This document shows, in pieces, positions 23,015 to 37,336 of a stretch of DNA of 64,000 bases. The stretch is from NCBI GenBank assembly GCA_038087015.1, contig JASBNA010000070.1:62001-126000 (forward strand). The letters are read 5' to 3'. The notes below the pieces were generated by a model, which was not told the origin of the DNA, made no database searches, and was given only the letters and a program-made list of their open reading frames with translations. The DNA is from Cerrena zonata (lineage: Eukaryota > Basidiomycota > Agaricomycetes > Polyporales > Cerrenaceae). Positions within the stretch are counted from its first letter, which is position 1. Every line of letters starts with the position of its first letter. The position numbers and the translations under genes are program-made.

Positions 23015-24112
23015 ACTGGGTCGTATCAACGAGGATGCAGTTACGTCGAACGCTGGATCTCAGGGACACTACACCGATTATGATTGGCACTAACTTCAAC
23101 TTCAAGTTAGTTGGCCGTAGTGTGTATAGTATTCCGGAGATTCAAGAGAAACAGCGTCAGTGCATGTAGTACGAGTTTATTAATAAACGTCGATCATTGA
23201 TCGGTTGTCGCTTTCAAAGTCCGATCCGTAGGAGGGAGGTAGAGAGTGTGGATTCTCTCTTGCTTGAATCAGTTATGTTCCGAGTTCCACACGGCTGCCA
23301 AAACAACGTACTCGCGCACCCACTTGAACAGTACACATATGAATACAGTAGTACTTGTGGACGAAAACATGGTTCAAGTATGATATATGAAACGGCTACG
23401 CGTGAATCGCTAGTCGACTCAATCTAACTCAGGCTCGGTGCGGCCTTCTGGACCAACTCCGAGTCATAGACTGGTACAAAGACGGCGCCGCTGTCAGACT
23501 CTGAAGTACTACACCTGCTCGCGTCTTCGACAATTAGCGTGTGCGTATCCACAAGTATGTCGAAAGGAGTAAATAGCTGAGCCATTCTGATGAACCCGGC
23601 CCTTTTACCGTACAGGAGCGGTGACAACATGGCCTAACATCACCTTCTACTGCGAGTCTTTCGATGACATATCTTTTTTACGATATGTACGCCTCACGCG
23701 GTCATTTCACTTGTTGCAAAGTCGACATTGGCAGGACCCCGACTTGTCAACTTGTCAAAACTTACAAAGGCCGTTCTTCATCGGCGCATGTGGTCTATGC
23801 AACGACAGTTGTTGTACATGACATCTACGGGCGCACTCAACTTCATCAAAGCAAAGCCCATCACGAGCAGTCACAACAGCGGCGCAGTATACATACTACA
23901 TGTAGAACGACAGGTCTTTTCTCAGGATGGTAACGACATACCCAAAGAATACGATTCTCTCTAGCGTCTCAGCTTGTATTTCCGATTTCAAACCGTCACT
24001 TCTGTTCGAGAAATACGACAGCTGTTCACTTTGTCAAGTGAATCTCCGACTCGTGACGGTGTCTTACACCATTACTGTTTACTGGTCCTCGCAACTGCCG
24101 ACCTCCAGTGCA
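23015..24112. other. Intergenic, about 1.1 kb, no gene seen
   Basis: Upstream region of the secreted-protein gene. No convincing coding frame or repeat. Confidence 0.5.
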
Positions 24113-24120
24113 TATAAAAG
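24113..24120 (+). promoter_or_regulatory. TATA box of the small secreted protein gene
   Basis: TATAAAAG lies 109 bp upstream of the ATG at 24222, a typical spacing for a strongly expressed fungal gene. Confidence 0.6.
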
Positions 24121-24221
24121 GACCTCTATGGGTTCTTCAGTAATCATCATTCCCAACTTACTTCTAACTCTTTACCAAGTAAACCTCGTTCTTGCTCTTC
24201 GCTCTTACTCGAATCTCTACC

Positions 24222-24874
24222 ATGTTCTCCCGTAACATCCTCGTTCTCTTCGTCGCCATCAGCGCCGCCCTAGTCCAAGCCAGTGAGTCCATAATTCGCT
24301 CAACCCCCAATACCCGCTTGTTAACTAACAACTCACACATTTAGCTGCTCTTGACAAACGTCAAGCCGGGGACCAACAATGCAACTTTGACCGTCTCGAG
24401 ATCATCACCGACATCGTCCAGGCTCAGAAGACCACTAGAGTGCTCGCCACCGAATTACAAGGGCAAGTAGAAATATTTACTACTAGATGCCACCGTCTTC
24501 CGTTCCATAATAATAAGATTACTAACAAAAATAATAATCTAGTGACGCTTTCAACACCCAGAACATCAACGCCGCCAGCGACGGTCTCGACAAATCCCAA
24601 GATGCCATCTTCTCCATCGTTACTGCTCTTGTCGCAGGCCAAAAGGCCTCTCCCAACGACCGCGAGTTGGTCGCCGATGGCTTGGACGATGCTGTCGACG
24701 CTTTGACAAAGATCAACTCGTATGTTTTTGTTTCACCGAAAAATATATCGACCGCTGAATTATCGATTTTTATTTAGTACCGATCCCGCCGTTGTGCAGA
24801 ACCTCAGCAAGATCCATGACCAGTTGGTTGCAGCCTCTGACGCTGGAAACCGTGTTCTTGAGGACTGCAAGTAA
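24222..24874 (+). CDS. Small secreted helical protein
   Basis: This is a secreted protein of about 165 residues. Exon 1 (24222-24282) encodes the signal peptide MFSRNILVLFVAISAALVQA. Exon 2 begins with ALDKR followed by QAGDQQ, a Kex2-type dibasic site just after the signal peptide. The mature part is predicted to be mostly alpha-helical with two cysteines (QQCNF near the start and EDCK at the end), which could form one disulfide closing the domain. The pattern recalls HsbA/galactomannoprotein-type cell-surface proteins, but that is only a resemblance. Four exons are seen. The second intron appears to use a GC donor (gcaagt at about 24463). The stop TAA is at 24872-24874. A role at the hyphal surface or as an effector-like small secreted protein is inference. 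Confidence 0.75.
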
Positions 24875-25554
24875 TCGGGTTAAATACGGTGGCACTCATG
24901 TGCCCCCCCAATAATCCCAGCTTGCTGTTGGATATACTACTGTTCTGGCCTGTGACAGGATCAGATGGACTTGCTAGTAATTTGTGTTATCGGAGTAGAA
25001 GTAGACTCGTTATATATAATCGAATCTTTCTTCGTTCTCCTCTTTATTTTTATTTGTGAATTACAGTGGACTGTTATAAGTGGGAGCATTATACACACCA
25101 ACCGAACGAACTGGACATTTTCTCGTTTCCTCCGTGCATGACTTATTATCCCAGAACCGGTCATAACAAGTTCCATCAATAGCACAAGCTGATCGAGGCA
25201 ATGTAAACAATGATACAATGTGTGGGGCGTTACAGAACATCATGGATGGCAAGTGTCTAAATATGGAAATGAAAGTATCATAAGCGAAAGGATGAAGGGA
25301 TAAGAAGTGGTATACCTACGAGGTATTACTATTGCAAAAAAAAAATGAAATGCGAAGAATACAAACGCACGAGAAATGTAATTGAAGATGGTAAAAAGAT
25401 GTGACAAAATAGAACATTGTCCAAGTCCGAGAGCGTATCGTATCGTATCAGGGGGAGGTTGTGATGCATGTATGCACATTAGTGTTCGTTACACATGAAA
25501 CAGGAGATGAAACAGAGGGCCGTAAACAATGCAAGGATCATGGACGCCATAACC
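24875..25554. other. Convergent intergenic region
   Basis: This lies between the 3' ends of the secreted protein and the GPI-type protein. An AATAAA-free, AT-rich 3' region follows 24874. No gene seen. Confidence 0.4.
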
Positions 25555-26374
25555 TCAAAGAAGCACCATCCAAGCACCCCCGAGAATCCCACTCAACGTG
25601 GCCAACAAGCTGCCGAGGAGAAGCTTGCTATTTGCGTCCCAGTGAAGAGGAGCGGCACCATTCCGAGCAGTCGCCGTGCTGGTACCAATCATGCTGAGCC
25701 ATTGACTGTATCCGAGAATAGTGCCTTGGATAGATGTTGGCGGTCCAGTGTGAATAGTATTATAGGTCGGTGTGTATGTATCTGTTTGCTGGATGGTATT
25801 TCCTGTAAAATAAGTCAGTCGCGCGAAAATGTAGATATGTAGATCAGACAAATCAACCAGGCCGTGCCGAGGCAACGAACAAAACGCAGATATCTAAAAA
25901 TACGGAATCCGAACGTACCGAGCGCATCAGTGGTAGTATATACGTATTGGGTAGGACCGGCTTCTTGGGGTGTTGTAGCAGGCTGGCCAACTGGGCCTTG
26001 TTGACCGTCAGGAGTTGTCGTCGTCGCCGCTGTCGTTAAAGGTGTGGTGGTAGTCGCAGTTGTGAGTGCAGTCGTTAGCAGGGTTTGCCTACATCGATGA
26101 TTGTGTTAGCATGTTCCTCCCAAATGCGGGGCAGCGCCAAAATCGCGGAATCAAAATACTCGAAAATACGTACAGTGTCTGCGTGGTAAAGAGCCCCAGC
26201 GCGTTGGTTGTGACAACCTCAACAACAGTTTGTCCAAGACTAACGAAATATTCAGCTATGTTATTCAGATCATTCAATCTATGTCACATACTCGTCAACA
26301 ACGGTTTGCGTCTGTCCCAAGACCATCCAAGCGCGTAGTGCGAGAACACCGAACAAGACTTGCAGAACGTGCAT
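25555..26374 (-). CDS. Ser/Thr-rich secreted protein with probable GPI anchor
   Basis: This is a predicted cell-surface protein of about 190 residues. The start at 26374 gives the signal peptide MHVLQVLFGVLALRAWMVLG. Three introns follow, at VVD/D, QTL/Q and DAL/G. The middle is a threonine-rich tract (QTLLTTALTTATTTTTPLTT) with later TTP repeats, likely O-mannosylated. The C-terminus has NSKLLLGSLLATLSGILGGA followed by WMVLL, a hydrophobic tail after a small-residue region, as expected for GPI attachment. No enzymatic domain is seen. An in-frame upstream ATG exists at 26461, but it would place the hydrophobic signal internally. A CRE-type site lies 171 bp upstream of the start. Confidence 0.7.
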
Positions 26375-26544
26375 TTTGGGGATGTGCAGGTTTAGCTCAC
26401 TGTCTTGGAGTGTTGTTGTGGAGGTGGGTGAGATGAAGGAAGAGGCGGGAGGGCTGGGCAAAGAGTGCTCACGAACATGTTTCCGACTCTCTCAGTCGCT
26501 CCTCCTCTTGCCGAGACACCGCCGCCCCCTCTGCACAGTAAGTG

Positions 26545-26552
26545 TGACGTCA
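26545..26552. promoter_or_regulatory. CRE-type palindrome TGACGTCA
   Basis: This is a perfect 8-bp site for ATF/CREB-type bZIP factors. It is 171 bp upstream of the GPI-type protein start. A half-site-like gtcacg follows about 20 bp away. Confidence 0.45.
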
Positions 26553-27139
26553 CATATCCGTGACTTCAACAGCGTCACGTTGATTCATCTCCTGCCATTG
26601 GTCCATATCATTAGATTCTGTTCTGCACCGAGTCAAAGGACAGATTTAGAGGTGTGACGCTAACAATACATTGGATTTTCTAGCATAAACTATATCTATA
26701 TTATGGGTACGCTCTTCTAATCTAGCAATGCCGCCTTGATTACCTCTACCGCAGATACCGGGTTGTCTGTATTCATAGCTAAGTCAAACCAGCATTCTAT
26801 GGTAAGTTCTTACTTTGCAAGATGATGGGTGATTGGTGATCGAGAAGCCTCTTCTTTGAAACCCGCAGACCCGTCCCAGCCGAACTACCTTTCGAGTTCT
26901 TTGGCAGACTCAGAATACTCTGGTCACTACTCAGTGGAGGGTCGAAAAGAATAATAAAGAGTTCCAGTCTAACTATTCACACCTTGTAAACCTTTTCAAT
27001 TTCTGTGATAATAAGCCATTCCTTTCGCATGACAGTCACTCTCACGACCGCTCGTGCCTTCATCCAGTCTGCTCAAATACACAAATCACAAATCCAGGTG
27101 GCACGAGTAGTGTTAGTGAGCTCTCATCCTCCTCATCAA
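26553..27139. other. Intergenic, nothing recognised
   Basis: This lies between the promoter of the GPI-type protein and the 3' end of the HNH-like gene. No coding signal. Confidence 0.4.
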
Positions 27140-28573
27140 TTAGTTCTGTCCTGGCACCATCTCTGCACCATTCTCAACAGATTCCTCCGCCCACACAGCA
27201 ATTGACCGTTCTGTCCACTCCTGTCCCGCGTCCAATTTCCTCAGTGACCTTTCAGATAAACCTCGAGAGGTACGTTTGTCATGTTTATGACGACGACTGG
27301 GACCAGCACCGTCCACCAAGGGATTACCGAGACGCTTCTTTGGAGTTCGTGGACCCGTTGTAGTCGATTCCATAGTCTGAATGCTTTGGCTATCGTCACC
27401 ACCCATAAGATGGAAAACTTCATCCTTCATCATGATAGAGAGATCTGGTTTTACCATCCACGCCTTGTAAATCCTTTCAATTTCTGTGATGACAGGAGAT
27501 CGACCTCGGATGTCATTTGCTATGTCGGTGAGTCGCTTTTTCAGTGCTTTATTAAAGTCATCAGCGAGTTCTTTCATGTCATCTTCGAGCCCCATCCCAT
27601 ATATATAGTTCTGTTTCATAGACGCAGCAAGGGCTTGCATAAAATCAGATCCTTCAGATCCGGTGGGTGACTTTATGACTGCATCCAGTTTACGGCCAGC
27701 GTCGAAGAGAACAAATTTAGGGTGAAGATGGCTCTCGAGCAATGGAAGCGTCTGGAATGGATGTTCGTGCACAGTAACGTTGTCAGCCAGTACAGCAGTC
27801 CCATTAGGATGTACCGTGTTTTGGCGAGATATAGTCATCTTCATCACAACTTCTGTGATCGGGATCATTCGATACTTGAAGGTCGTTTCCTATAAGAGTT
27901 GTCAGTCGGAAGAAGAAGGGGTCACAACGCAATATAAATTTCAATTAAGATGAACTTACAGTGAATATAGGGAACTTCTCTCGAACGGGATGAAATTTAC
28001 CATCACATTCTTTCAGCGAAGCAGAAAATCGTTCAACGACCTCTTCCTCTGGAATAAGAATCCATTCTCCGCTATCGAATGTACTGCGCAGAGAGGCACC
28101 AACTAGAGAAGAGAATGTTTGCTTCAAGCTTGGGAAGTGTAAAATATGACTATACCTTTAAAGATGTTGAATCGTGTATCTAGATTGAGGGATAGATGCT
28201 CCATGTCCCAGTGGTATTCAAGGGCCGTCAACTGTAGATAATATATGAATATGATACTGAGACAGGTCGAAGATCGTCTTACCAAGTCATCCTCATCCGA
28301 TAACTTTCTCGGCATGCAATACGTATAATCCCAAGGAGATACATTTTCTATCAAACATCTGCCTTTAGAATCAGCCAAGTCGACCCGCCGACATATCTCC
28401 TCTGGAACTGGTTCCGTTGGTTCCTTGTAATCATCACTGGGTTGTTCAGACGAGGAGTCAGTATTCCATTCCATATCCAAACTAGGATCTCTGGGAGGCG
28501 TTCTCGAGCCATCTGAAGCACCAATGAGATCATATCTGGGTTTCAAGTCGGTGTTGGGCATAGGAGGTTGCAT
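27140..28573 (-). CDS. HNH-endonuclease-like protein (Agaricomycete HNH_2-type family), copy 1
   Basis: This belongs to a family common in mushroom genomes, usually annotated as HNH nuclease-domain proteins. The start at 28573 opens an acidic N-terminus. Then come GRCLIENVSPWDYTYCMPRK, a Leu-rich ALEYHWDMEHLSLNLDTRFN, and after an intron VGASLRSTFDSGEWILIPEE. The FN and W-x-L-x-P elements fit the family. The histidine expected before the FD (L-H-x-x-F-D in relatives) is Arg here, and the first HNH His is Cys. Nuclease activity is therefore doubtful. A C-terminal helical part and a basic, KR-rich tail (PKKRLGNPLVDGAGPSRRHK) follow, suggesting nuclear localisation. Three introns are seen. A divergent paralogue lies at 43569-44732. 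The function of the family is unknown. Confidence 0.65.
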
Positions 28574-29843
28574 GGGTCAGCACTATTATGGTAAGGACTA
28601 GGGAATAAAGATGGTCAACGTTGAATATTGATACTTGGATAGCCGCAACCTTTGTGATTATATAACAGTCTATATTACCCACGATCAACGCCTACAAAGA
28701 CAAACGATTCCCGCATATTTCCGACATAGTCGCGATCCTCATAGGATACACATATATGCTCATTGCTGTCTGGCAGAAAGTTGGAAATTTCGACTAAGTA
28801 ATCATTTCAAATGTTACTACGAAAAGTGAACTGGCTTACTCGTAGACTCGGATAGGCGAGTACAATGGCATTCTGCCCTTGACGTATATAGTGTCAGGAA
28901 GTTCTGTTCAACCTATGCAAAAATGTCAGCTGTAGATGCATCACCATTGTAAGCCTTATGCGCATGATGGAGTGTAGCGATGTTAGAAGTAGTACATTTC
29001 AAACCGGCTTCGGTGTACTAAATCCTTGGACCGACGTCTACCGAAATAAGAAATTGAGCATTCTGCTGATGGCCCCCGCCTGCTCGTTTTCGGAATATGT
29101 ACCCCGAGATATAGTAAATATATATCCATGCCTTGAACACACAAGTAACACAACTCACTAAGGCTCCGTTCCATCTTCTAGTGGCATCCAACCCGAAGAT
29201 ATAATACATCAGGAAGTAGCCGGGTTATTGGGGTCGTCCTCGATCGAGGACTCGGATTCCTTGGCTCCAGTGGAGTATTGAATGAGCTAAGGGTTTTGTG
29301 TGGTTTAGAAACTAGTTATAAAATCAAGAAAGGAGGCGTGGTGTGATGTATTGAGAATACATGTATGTGATAAATATTGAGGAAAGCAATCACTGCATGA
29401 CGTCATGACTACCAACCATGAGCTTTGCATGGGAGGCTTATATTCTTTGTCTCTCAGGAATTGTAGACTGAGACAGCCGTCGACGCCTTTATTTCGTCCA
29501 CGAAGGGACAGACCGGAACAAGATGTGCCTCACGGATGACGGAGGGAAACAATCGGAATATAGTATGGGGATTGGCTACCAATTAGGCACTATAAGGCAC
29601 TATAGTGCGAAAGTTCGTGGCGGCCCGTTTTCTATTACTGGATGTTTTCTGAAGTAGCCGGTGAAGTTGGTGGTATTTCTGTGAACTCGATCTAGATCTG
29701 GAAGAGATCGGCCAATGAGAGGCACGGTCCGGAGTGTGCCGAGCCCAGTCGGGGAGCCGGAGTGAATTATGATCATCCTATATGATCATCTCCTCCAATC
29801 TTTTCGTCCTCCACCTCTCTTTCTTTCCTACCACATCATTACA
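28574..29843. other. Divergent intergenic region upstream of aldolase
   Basis: No supported gene in about 1.3 kb. It includes the HNH-gene promoter at the left, the palindrome atgacgtcat at about 29397-29406, and a pyrimidine-rich stretch just before the aldolase ATG, as is usual for highly expressed fungal genes. Confidence 0.45.
29397..29406. promoter_or_regulatory. CRE-type palindrome ATGACGTCAT
   Basis: This 10-bp perfect palindrome contains TGACGTCA. It lies about 440 bp upstream of the aldolase start. It may bind an ATF/CREB-type factor; this is not proven. Confidence 0.4.
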
Positions 29844-30295
29844 ATGGGTGTTCTCGATATCGTCCCTGTATGTCTTCCGTTCGATTTTATTTTCCCTTCA
29901 CTAACCGTCCAGCAAAGGCTGGAGTCCTTACCGGCGACAACGTCCGCAAACTCTTCGAGTATGCCAAGGAGAACCAGGTATGTGCATTTACTGTTGCTCG
30001 ATATGCAAATGCTTACCATACTTCTAGTTTGCTATCCCCGTAAGTTTCTTGTAGTCTTACAGGTATTGTAGTTATGCTGAACGCGCATTTAATGCGGCAT
30101 CTTGCTTGATCTAGGCGATCGTACGTCTTTCTTTTTATTCTGCATATAGTCACACAAGTCTGACGCATTCTCTTCTTCTCAGAACGTGACTTCATCGTCT
30201 GTCGCAAACGCCGTTCTCGAGGCTGCCCGGTACACAAACTTCTACCGATCACCTTTAACTACACACTTACCAATGACGTTGTAGTGACATCAAAG

Positions 30296-30326
<31 letters not shown>

Positions 30327-31489
30327 AAGTGCTTACTTTGCCGGCAAGGGCCTCGCAAACGACAAACAGCAAGCTTCTATTACTGGGGCCGTTGCTGCTG
30401 CCCACCACGTCCGTACCGTCGCCAAGGCATATGGCGTGTAAGTGTATTTCGATCAAATACTCTCAAATATATGTACTAATCGTATCGCCAGCCCGGTCGT
30501 CCTCCACTCTGACCACTGCGCCGAGAAGCTTCTCCCTTGGTTCGACGGAATGCTCGCCGCTGACGAAGAGTACTTCAAGCAACACGGCGAGCCCCTTTTC
30601 TCATCGCACATGCTGGACCTGTCCGAAGAGCCCAAGGAAAAGAACATCGCAACGTGCGTTGAATACTTCAAGCGTATGGCGCCTCTCGGTCTGTGGCTCG
30701 AGATGGAGATCGGTATCACCGGTGGTGAGGAAGATGGTGTTGATAACACGGATGTCGACAACGCCAAGCTTTACACCCAGCCCGAGGATATCTGGGAAGT
30801 CCAGGATGCGCTCTCCAAGGTTTCCCCCAACTTCTCCATTGCTGCCGCTTTCGGAAACGTCCATGGTGTTTACAAGCCTGGCAATGTCAAGCTCCACCCT
30901 GAGCTCTTGAACAAGCACCAGCTGTTCGCCGAGTCGAAATTGGGCAAGAAGAAGCCTCTTTTCTTGGTCTTCCACGGTGGATCGGGCTCCACCAAGCAGG
31001 AGATTAAGACTGCCGTCGAGAATGGTGTTGTCAAGATGAACGTCGATACTGGTCCGCAATTTCGCTAAACCTCATCTCACCCGTTACTTATATTTTGGTC
31101 TACTTGTGATAGACACTCAATTTGCATACCTCGCTGGTATCAGGGTATGTCATGATTTCTAAATCTCTTTCAAGTGAACCTTATTGACTCTACACGCCAC
31201 AGGACTTCGTCCAAAGCAAGGCCGGATACCTCCAGACTCAAGTCGGTAACCCCGAAGGTGCCGACAAGCCCAACAAGAAGGTTTGTACCTAACATCCGTT
31301 ATTCTCCTACCAGCGTTTCTGATGTGCTATAATAGTACTATGACCCTCGTGTTTGGGTCCGTGAAGGTGAAAAGACTCTGTCTGCTCGTGTCAAGGAGGC
31401 TTGTTCCGATCTTGGCAACACCAGTACGTCGCTTCTATTACATTGATCTGCCACGGGGCTAACATCTCTCGGTTTTAGACCGCCTGTAA
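29844..31489 (+). CDS. FBA1: Fructose-bisphosphate aldolase, class II
   Basis: This is the zinc-dependent glycolytic aldolase that interconverts fructose 1,6-bisphosphate with DHAP and glyceraldehyde 3-phosphate in the cytosol. MGVLDIVP joins AGVLTGDNVRKLF across the first intron. Two micro-exons encode FAIP (30028-30039) and AI (30115-30120) before NVTSSSVANAVLEAAR. Later blocks include QVSQGGSAYFAGKG and VVLHSDHCAEK (zinc-binding His of HSDHC). LWLEMEIGITGGEEDGVDN and VFHGGSGSTKQEIKTAVENG contain further metal and phosphate ligands. DTQFAYLAG and the C-terminus CSDLGNTNRL end at TAA 31487-31489. Eight or nine introns are present, crowded at the 5' end. All class II signature motifs are intact. 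Confidence 0.95.
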
Positions 31490-32700
31490 GATTATTTTGA
31501 CTACATCGACACATAGACTTTCAAATTTGTAGCCAAGAAGTAAAGCCAAACGATTGTATCTTGAGTAGGAAGAAAATCAATTGTATTTCGATATCGCGGA
31601 TAATCCACATTGCCTTGCTCCTATTTTCAGGTTCTTTAAGGGTGGTATTCGAGGACGTGGAATTATGTTTGATGCGAGATGGTTATCTCGAGATCTCATC
31701 GAGCCAAGGGATTGTCGATCGAGGGCGAAGGATCAAGGCCCCAATAAATATCGGCAGGAGATTGCAATATTGATCGACCACAACGATGATAGCTTGAATC
31801 CTCATGCAAACCTTGCGGCTTTAGAGTGGTAAGTCCTTACTGTAACAAACGGCTTAATACATCATTATAATCCCTCATAAAGATATACCGCAAAATTAGA
31901 GAGAGGAACGAACAGCAAGTAAGCAATCCAAGTTGTTTGGTCGTCATGATTACGTCTCACTTTATTTAGATAGATGTTCAACTGCTTCTGTCGCTCCATC
32001 AACTCCCCCTACAGCGAATCCTCTGTATACGAAGAGTCGAAGTATATTCTAGTAGAGGGATCTTTGCCACTCGATAAAAATGAGTCGCCTACGATTTGTT
32101 TCGAAGGATGCATGCGAACGCGTTGACGAAGTCGTTCCCGAAGGAAGATGTTTGGTTACAGCTGATAACTTGAAGAACACTTCTCCCCATACCGGAGTGG
32201 AATATGCTTACTATTCCCGATAACTCGAAAGCAGACGTGGGAGATGTTATCCAAGACGTAGAAATGAACACACCACTATCCCAATCCGGCCACCTTCCCT
32301 GAGAATGATAAGCGCCGTGATGACAAGGAGGTGCCAGTGGCATTACTGCGACAGTTCGGTCAACGACTGACAGCTGGCCTGGACTCTGTGCCAGAGACAT
32401 CCGAGAGAATATCCGACTATGCGGTATGATTGTGGGGCATTTGGGGTACTCATGCTATCATCATCAGTTTTACTTATGCTTACCCTACTTGGTAACGACA
32501 ACAACTCGAAATTTGGGTCTTTACCGTGTAGTCCATATCCTCGGACCTCGGAGTCAATAAATTGGAGTAGGTATGTATTGTTCACCTTTCCAAGCCGCGG
32601 CTTTGAAATCGCCGATCATAGATTCTTTCTAGGAACCCATACGCTCATGAGTCAGTGGCGTGCTGTATGAGTTTACGCAAAATCCTTTCGTCCTGCAGGT
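31490..32700. other. Intergenic, 1.2 kb, no gene seen
   Basis: Downstream of the aldolase. Only short, unsupported open frames on both strands. Confidence 0.45.
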
Positions 32701-33700
32701 TTGACAGAGTAGCTCCGAAGCGTAGTACTTCTTGATATTCCTGTCATAGTAGCGCTTCTGATGAAAGCTCATGATGATGGTATATCCGCCCATTTTTACA
32801 TAGGTCCAGCAATTTCAGCTCGCAAACATGTTGACGCCTCTCCCGACCACCATAGCGTTTAACCCCAGTAGCTCGGGTAGAACCACTCAAGTGATCGCGG
32901 ATGGTAGAAAGGTTATGACTCAGACGTCATACAAGTAGGTAACGTTCAAGTCACGCATGGCTCTGAAGGCAGGATCAGACGTTCTTCTATCTTACCGTTT
33001 CCTTTTTTCTACTTTGCCTGGCTTATTCACATGACTTCCATATTTCTGATACATGTGCCTCCAAGTGGTCGAATAGAATCTATGGCGCTACGAATTTCAA
33101 CGCGAACGTCACTCGCCTATCCATGCGTAAGCTACTTCACTTGTAACATTAGAGGTACCCACTTAGCCAAATTTCTAGCTTTCTACGACATAAGATATAC
33201 ACATCTTACTACCCTAGCGGTACGCGGGGATGATGGGTACTGAGTTGAATACGGGATTTGGCCATCTCGACAAATTCTATCGAGCTTCGTCTTCGGTATG
33301 GTCACACCAGAACCATACTCAAACTTCGGTTCTGTCTCCTTGTCGTCCAGAATGAATAGTCTTGGTAATTGTACCTGAAACTTAGGTCACGGTCGGCATG
33401 ATTATACAAGAACACGTCTAGGATCCAAGAACTCATGGTCATGATGCTCGTTCTGAAGAAATCAGAATACGACGACACCCTGTTGTTCCATGTTTGCTCG
33501 ACGTTCTTCTACGGTTAAGGCGGCGCTGAACTTGACATCAGAATTGAGGCAGAACATGGGAGCCACCGTTGGACCGCATGCAAACTTGCTCCTGGGCGAC
33601 ATGAATCCTGGTATAAAAAGGTTGCAGGACCTCTCACTTCCAACCAGCCCTCTTGTGGTTGTTCCAGTAGTCTCCTAACATTTACTTCGCGGTTATCACG
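32701..33700 (+). repeat. Upstream part of the subtilase segmental duplication, copy 1
   Basis: This is non-coding DNA that matches the region upstream of the second subtilase (about 36270-37336) in many short blocks in the same order. Examples are 'ctggcttattc' (near 33018 and 36582), 'cttggtaattgtacctgaa' against 'cttggtgattgtaactgaa', and 'tctaggatccaag' against 'tctgggatccaag'. The promoter was therefore duplicated with the gene. A TATA box, TATAAAAAGG, is at 33612-33621. Confidence 0.7.
33612..33621 (+). promoter_or_regulatory. TATA box of subtilase copy 1
   Basis: TATAAAAAGG begins 89 bp before the ATG, exactly the spacing found at copy 2. Confidence 0.7.
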
Positions 33701-36269
<2,569 letters not shown>

Positions 36270-37336
36270 AAGTAGTACTTTTAGTTATTTTTAGCATAGC
36301 CGCGCTCCAGCATGAAGGCTCATGGGGACAGTATGATTCGTGTCCTTGGCACAGATCTAACTTTCTCTCCGACGGCTTTTAATGGTTCTTCTGACCACTA
36401 TTTTGATTTGTTCCACTCGGTCGGGTACATTCGTCCGAGCAGTCATGGATGGTAAAGAGACGTAGTCCACATGCCTTCTTTCTTCGCAAAAAGTAGGAGA
36501 CCTGCAAGACACACATGCTACCTCGATGCTTCTGATAACACAGGCCTTACTAGGTTTCGTTTCCCTTTTTGTACCTCGTCTGGCTTATTCTCATATCTTC
36601 TATCTCGCCGTAGCATGTGCCCTGTCTAACAGAATTTTCGACGCTACACACGCCAAGGGAAGAGTCATTCTTGTGAACAACACGCAATCATGTCATGATA
36701 AACCTTGGGTAATCAACTTCTCCATATGTAAGAGCATTAGAAATGCTGGCTCGAACTTGGTGCATTGCCAGTTCATTATAAGCATTGCTGTCCGAGGTAT
36801 GTAAATTTAATATAATTGATTTTGAACCTTGTGTGCTCTTCTGATCATTTCAATAGGTTTAATCCCGTGTACATATGCAAATTGGAAAGCAATAAACTGA
36901 GAGTTGGTTGTCATCTTATCGCAACCCAGAACAGTGCATCTTGGTGATTGTAACTGAACCTTAGGCCTCGCTGACTTGATCATACAAGATGGCTTTATTC
37001 ATACGCGTCTGGGATCCAAGGACCCATGATCAGCTTCCACATTTCTGATTCATTCAGATTAGGGTAACATGTTTATATTGTTCCGCTTTTACCTTTCTTC
37101 TATAGTTGAACTGGTGTTATCGTTCGTCATGAACTTGACATTGCGATGGATCGAGAGCATGTGAAGCATCGCAAGACTACATGTGCAGTTGTTTCTTGGC
37201 GACCCAGACCGAGTATGTTTACATGATCACGAACGCGGAGAATCTTGTATAAAAGGTTCGCGAAACCACTCATTTCTAACCAGCCCTCTACGCGGTTCTC
37301 CAATAGCTTCCTGACATCTATCTCGTCATTGTCACA
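36270..37336 (+). repeat. Upstream part of the subtilase segmental duplication, copy 2
   Basis: This matches about 32701-33700 in ordered blocks and holds the promoter of subtilase copy 2. TATAAAAGG lies at 37248-37256, 89 bp before the ATG. Confidence 0.7.

Noticed and set aside
28590..29300. Possible extra membrane-protein gene on the minus strand (frames around 28983-29209)
   Set aside because: Only short frames with no consistent splice sites or family similarity.
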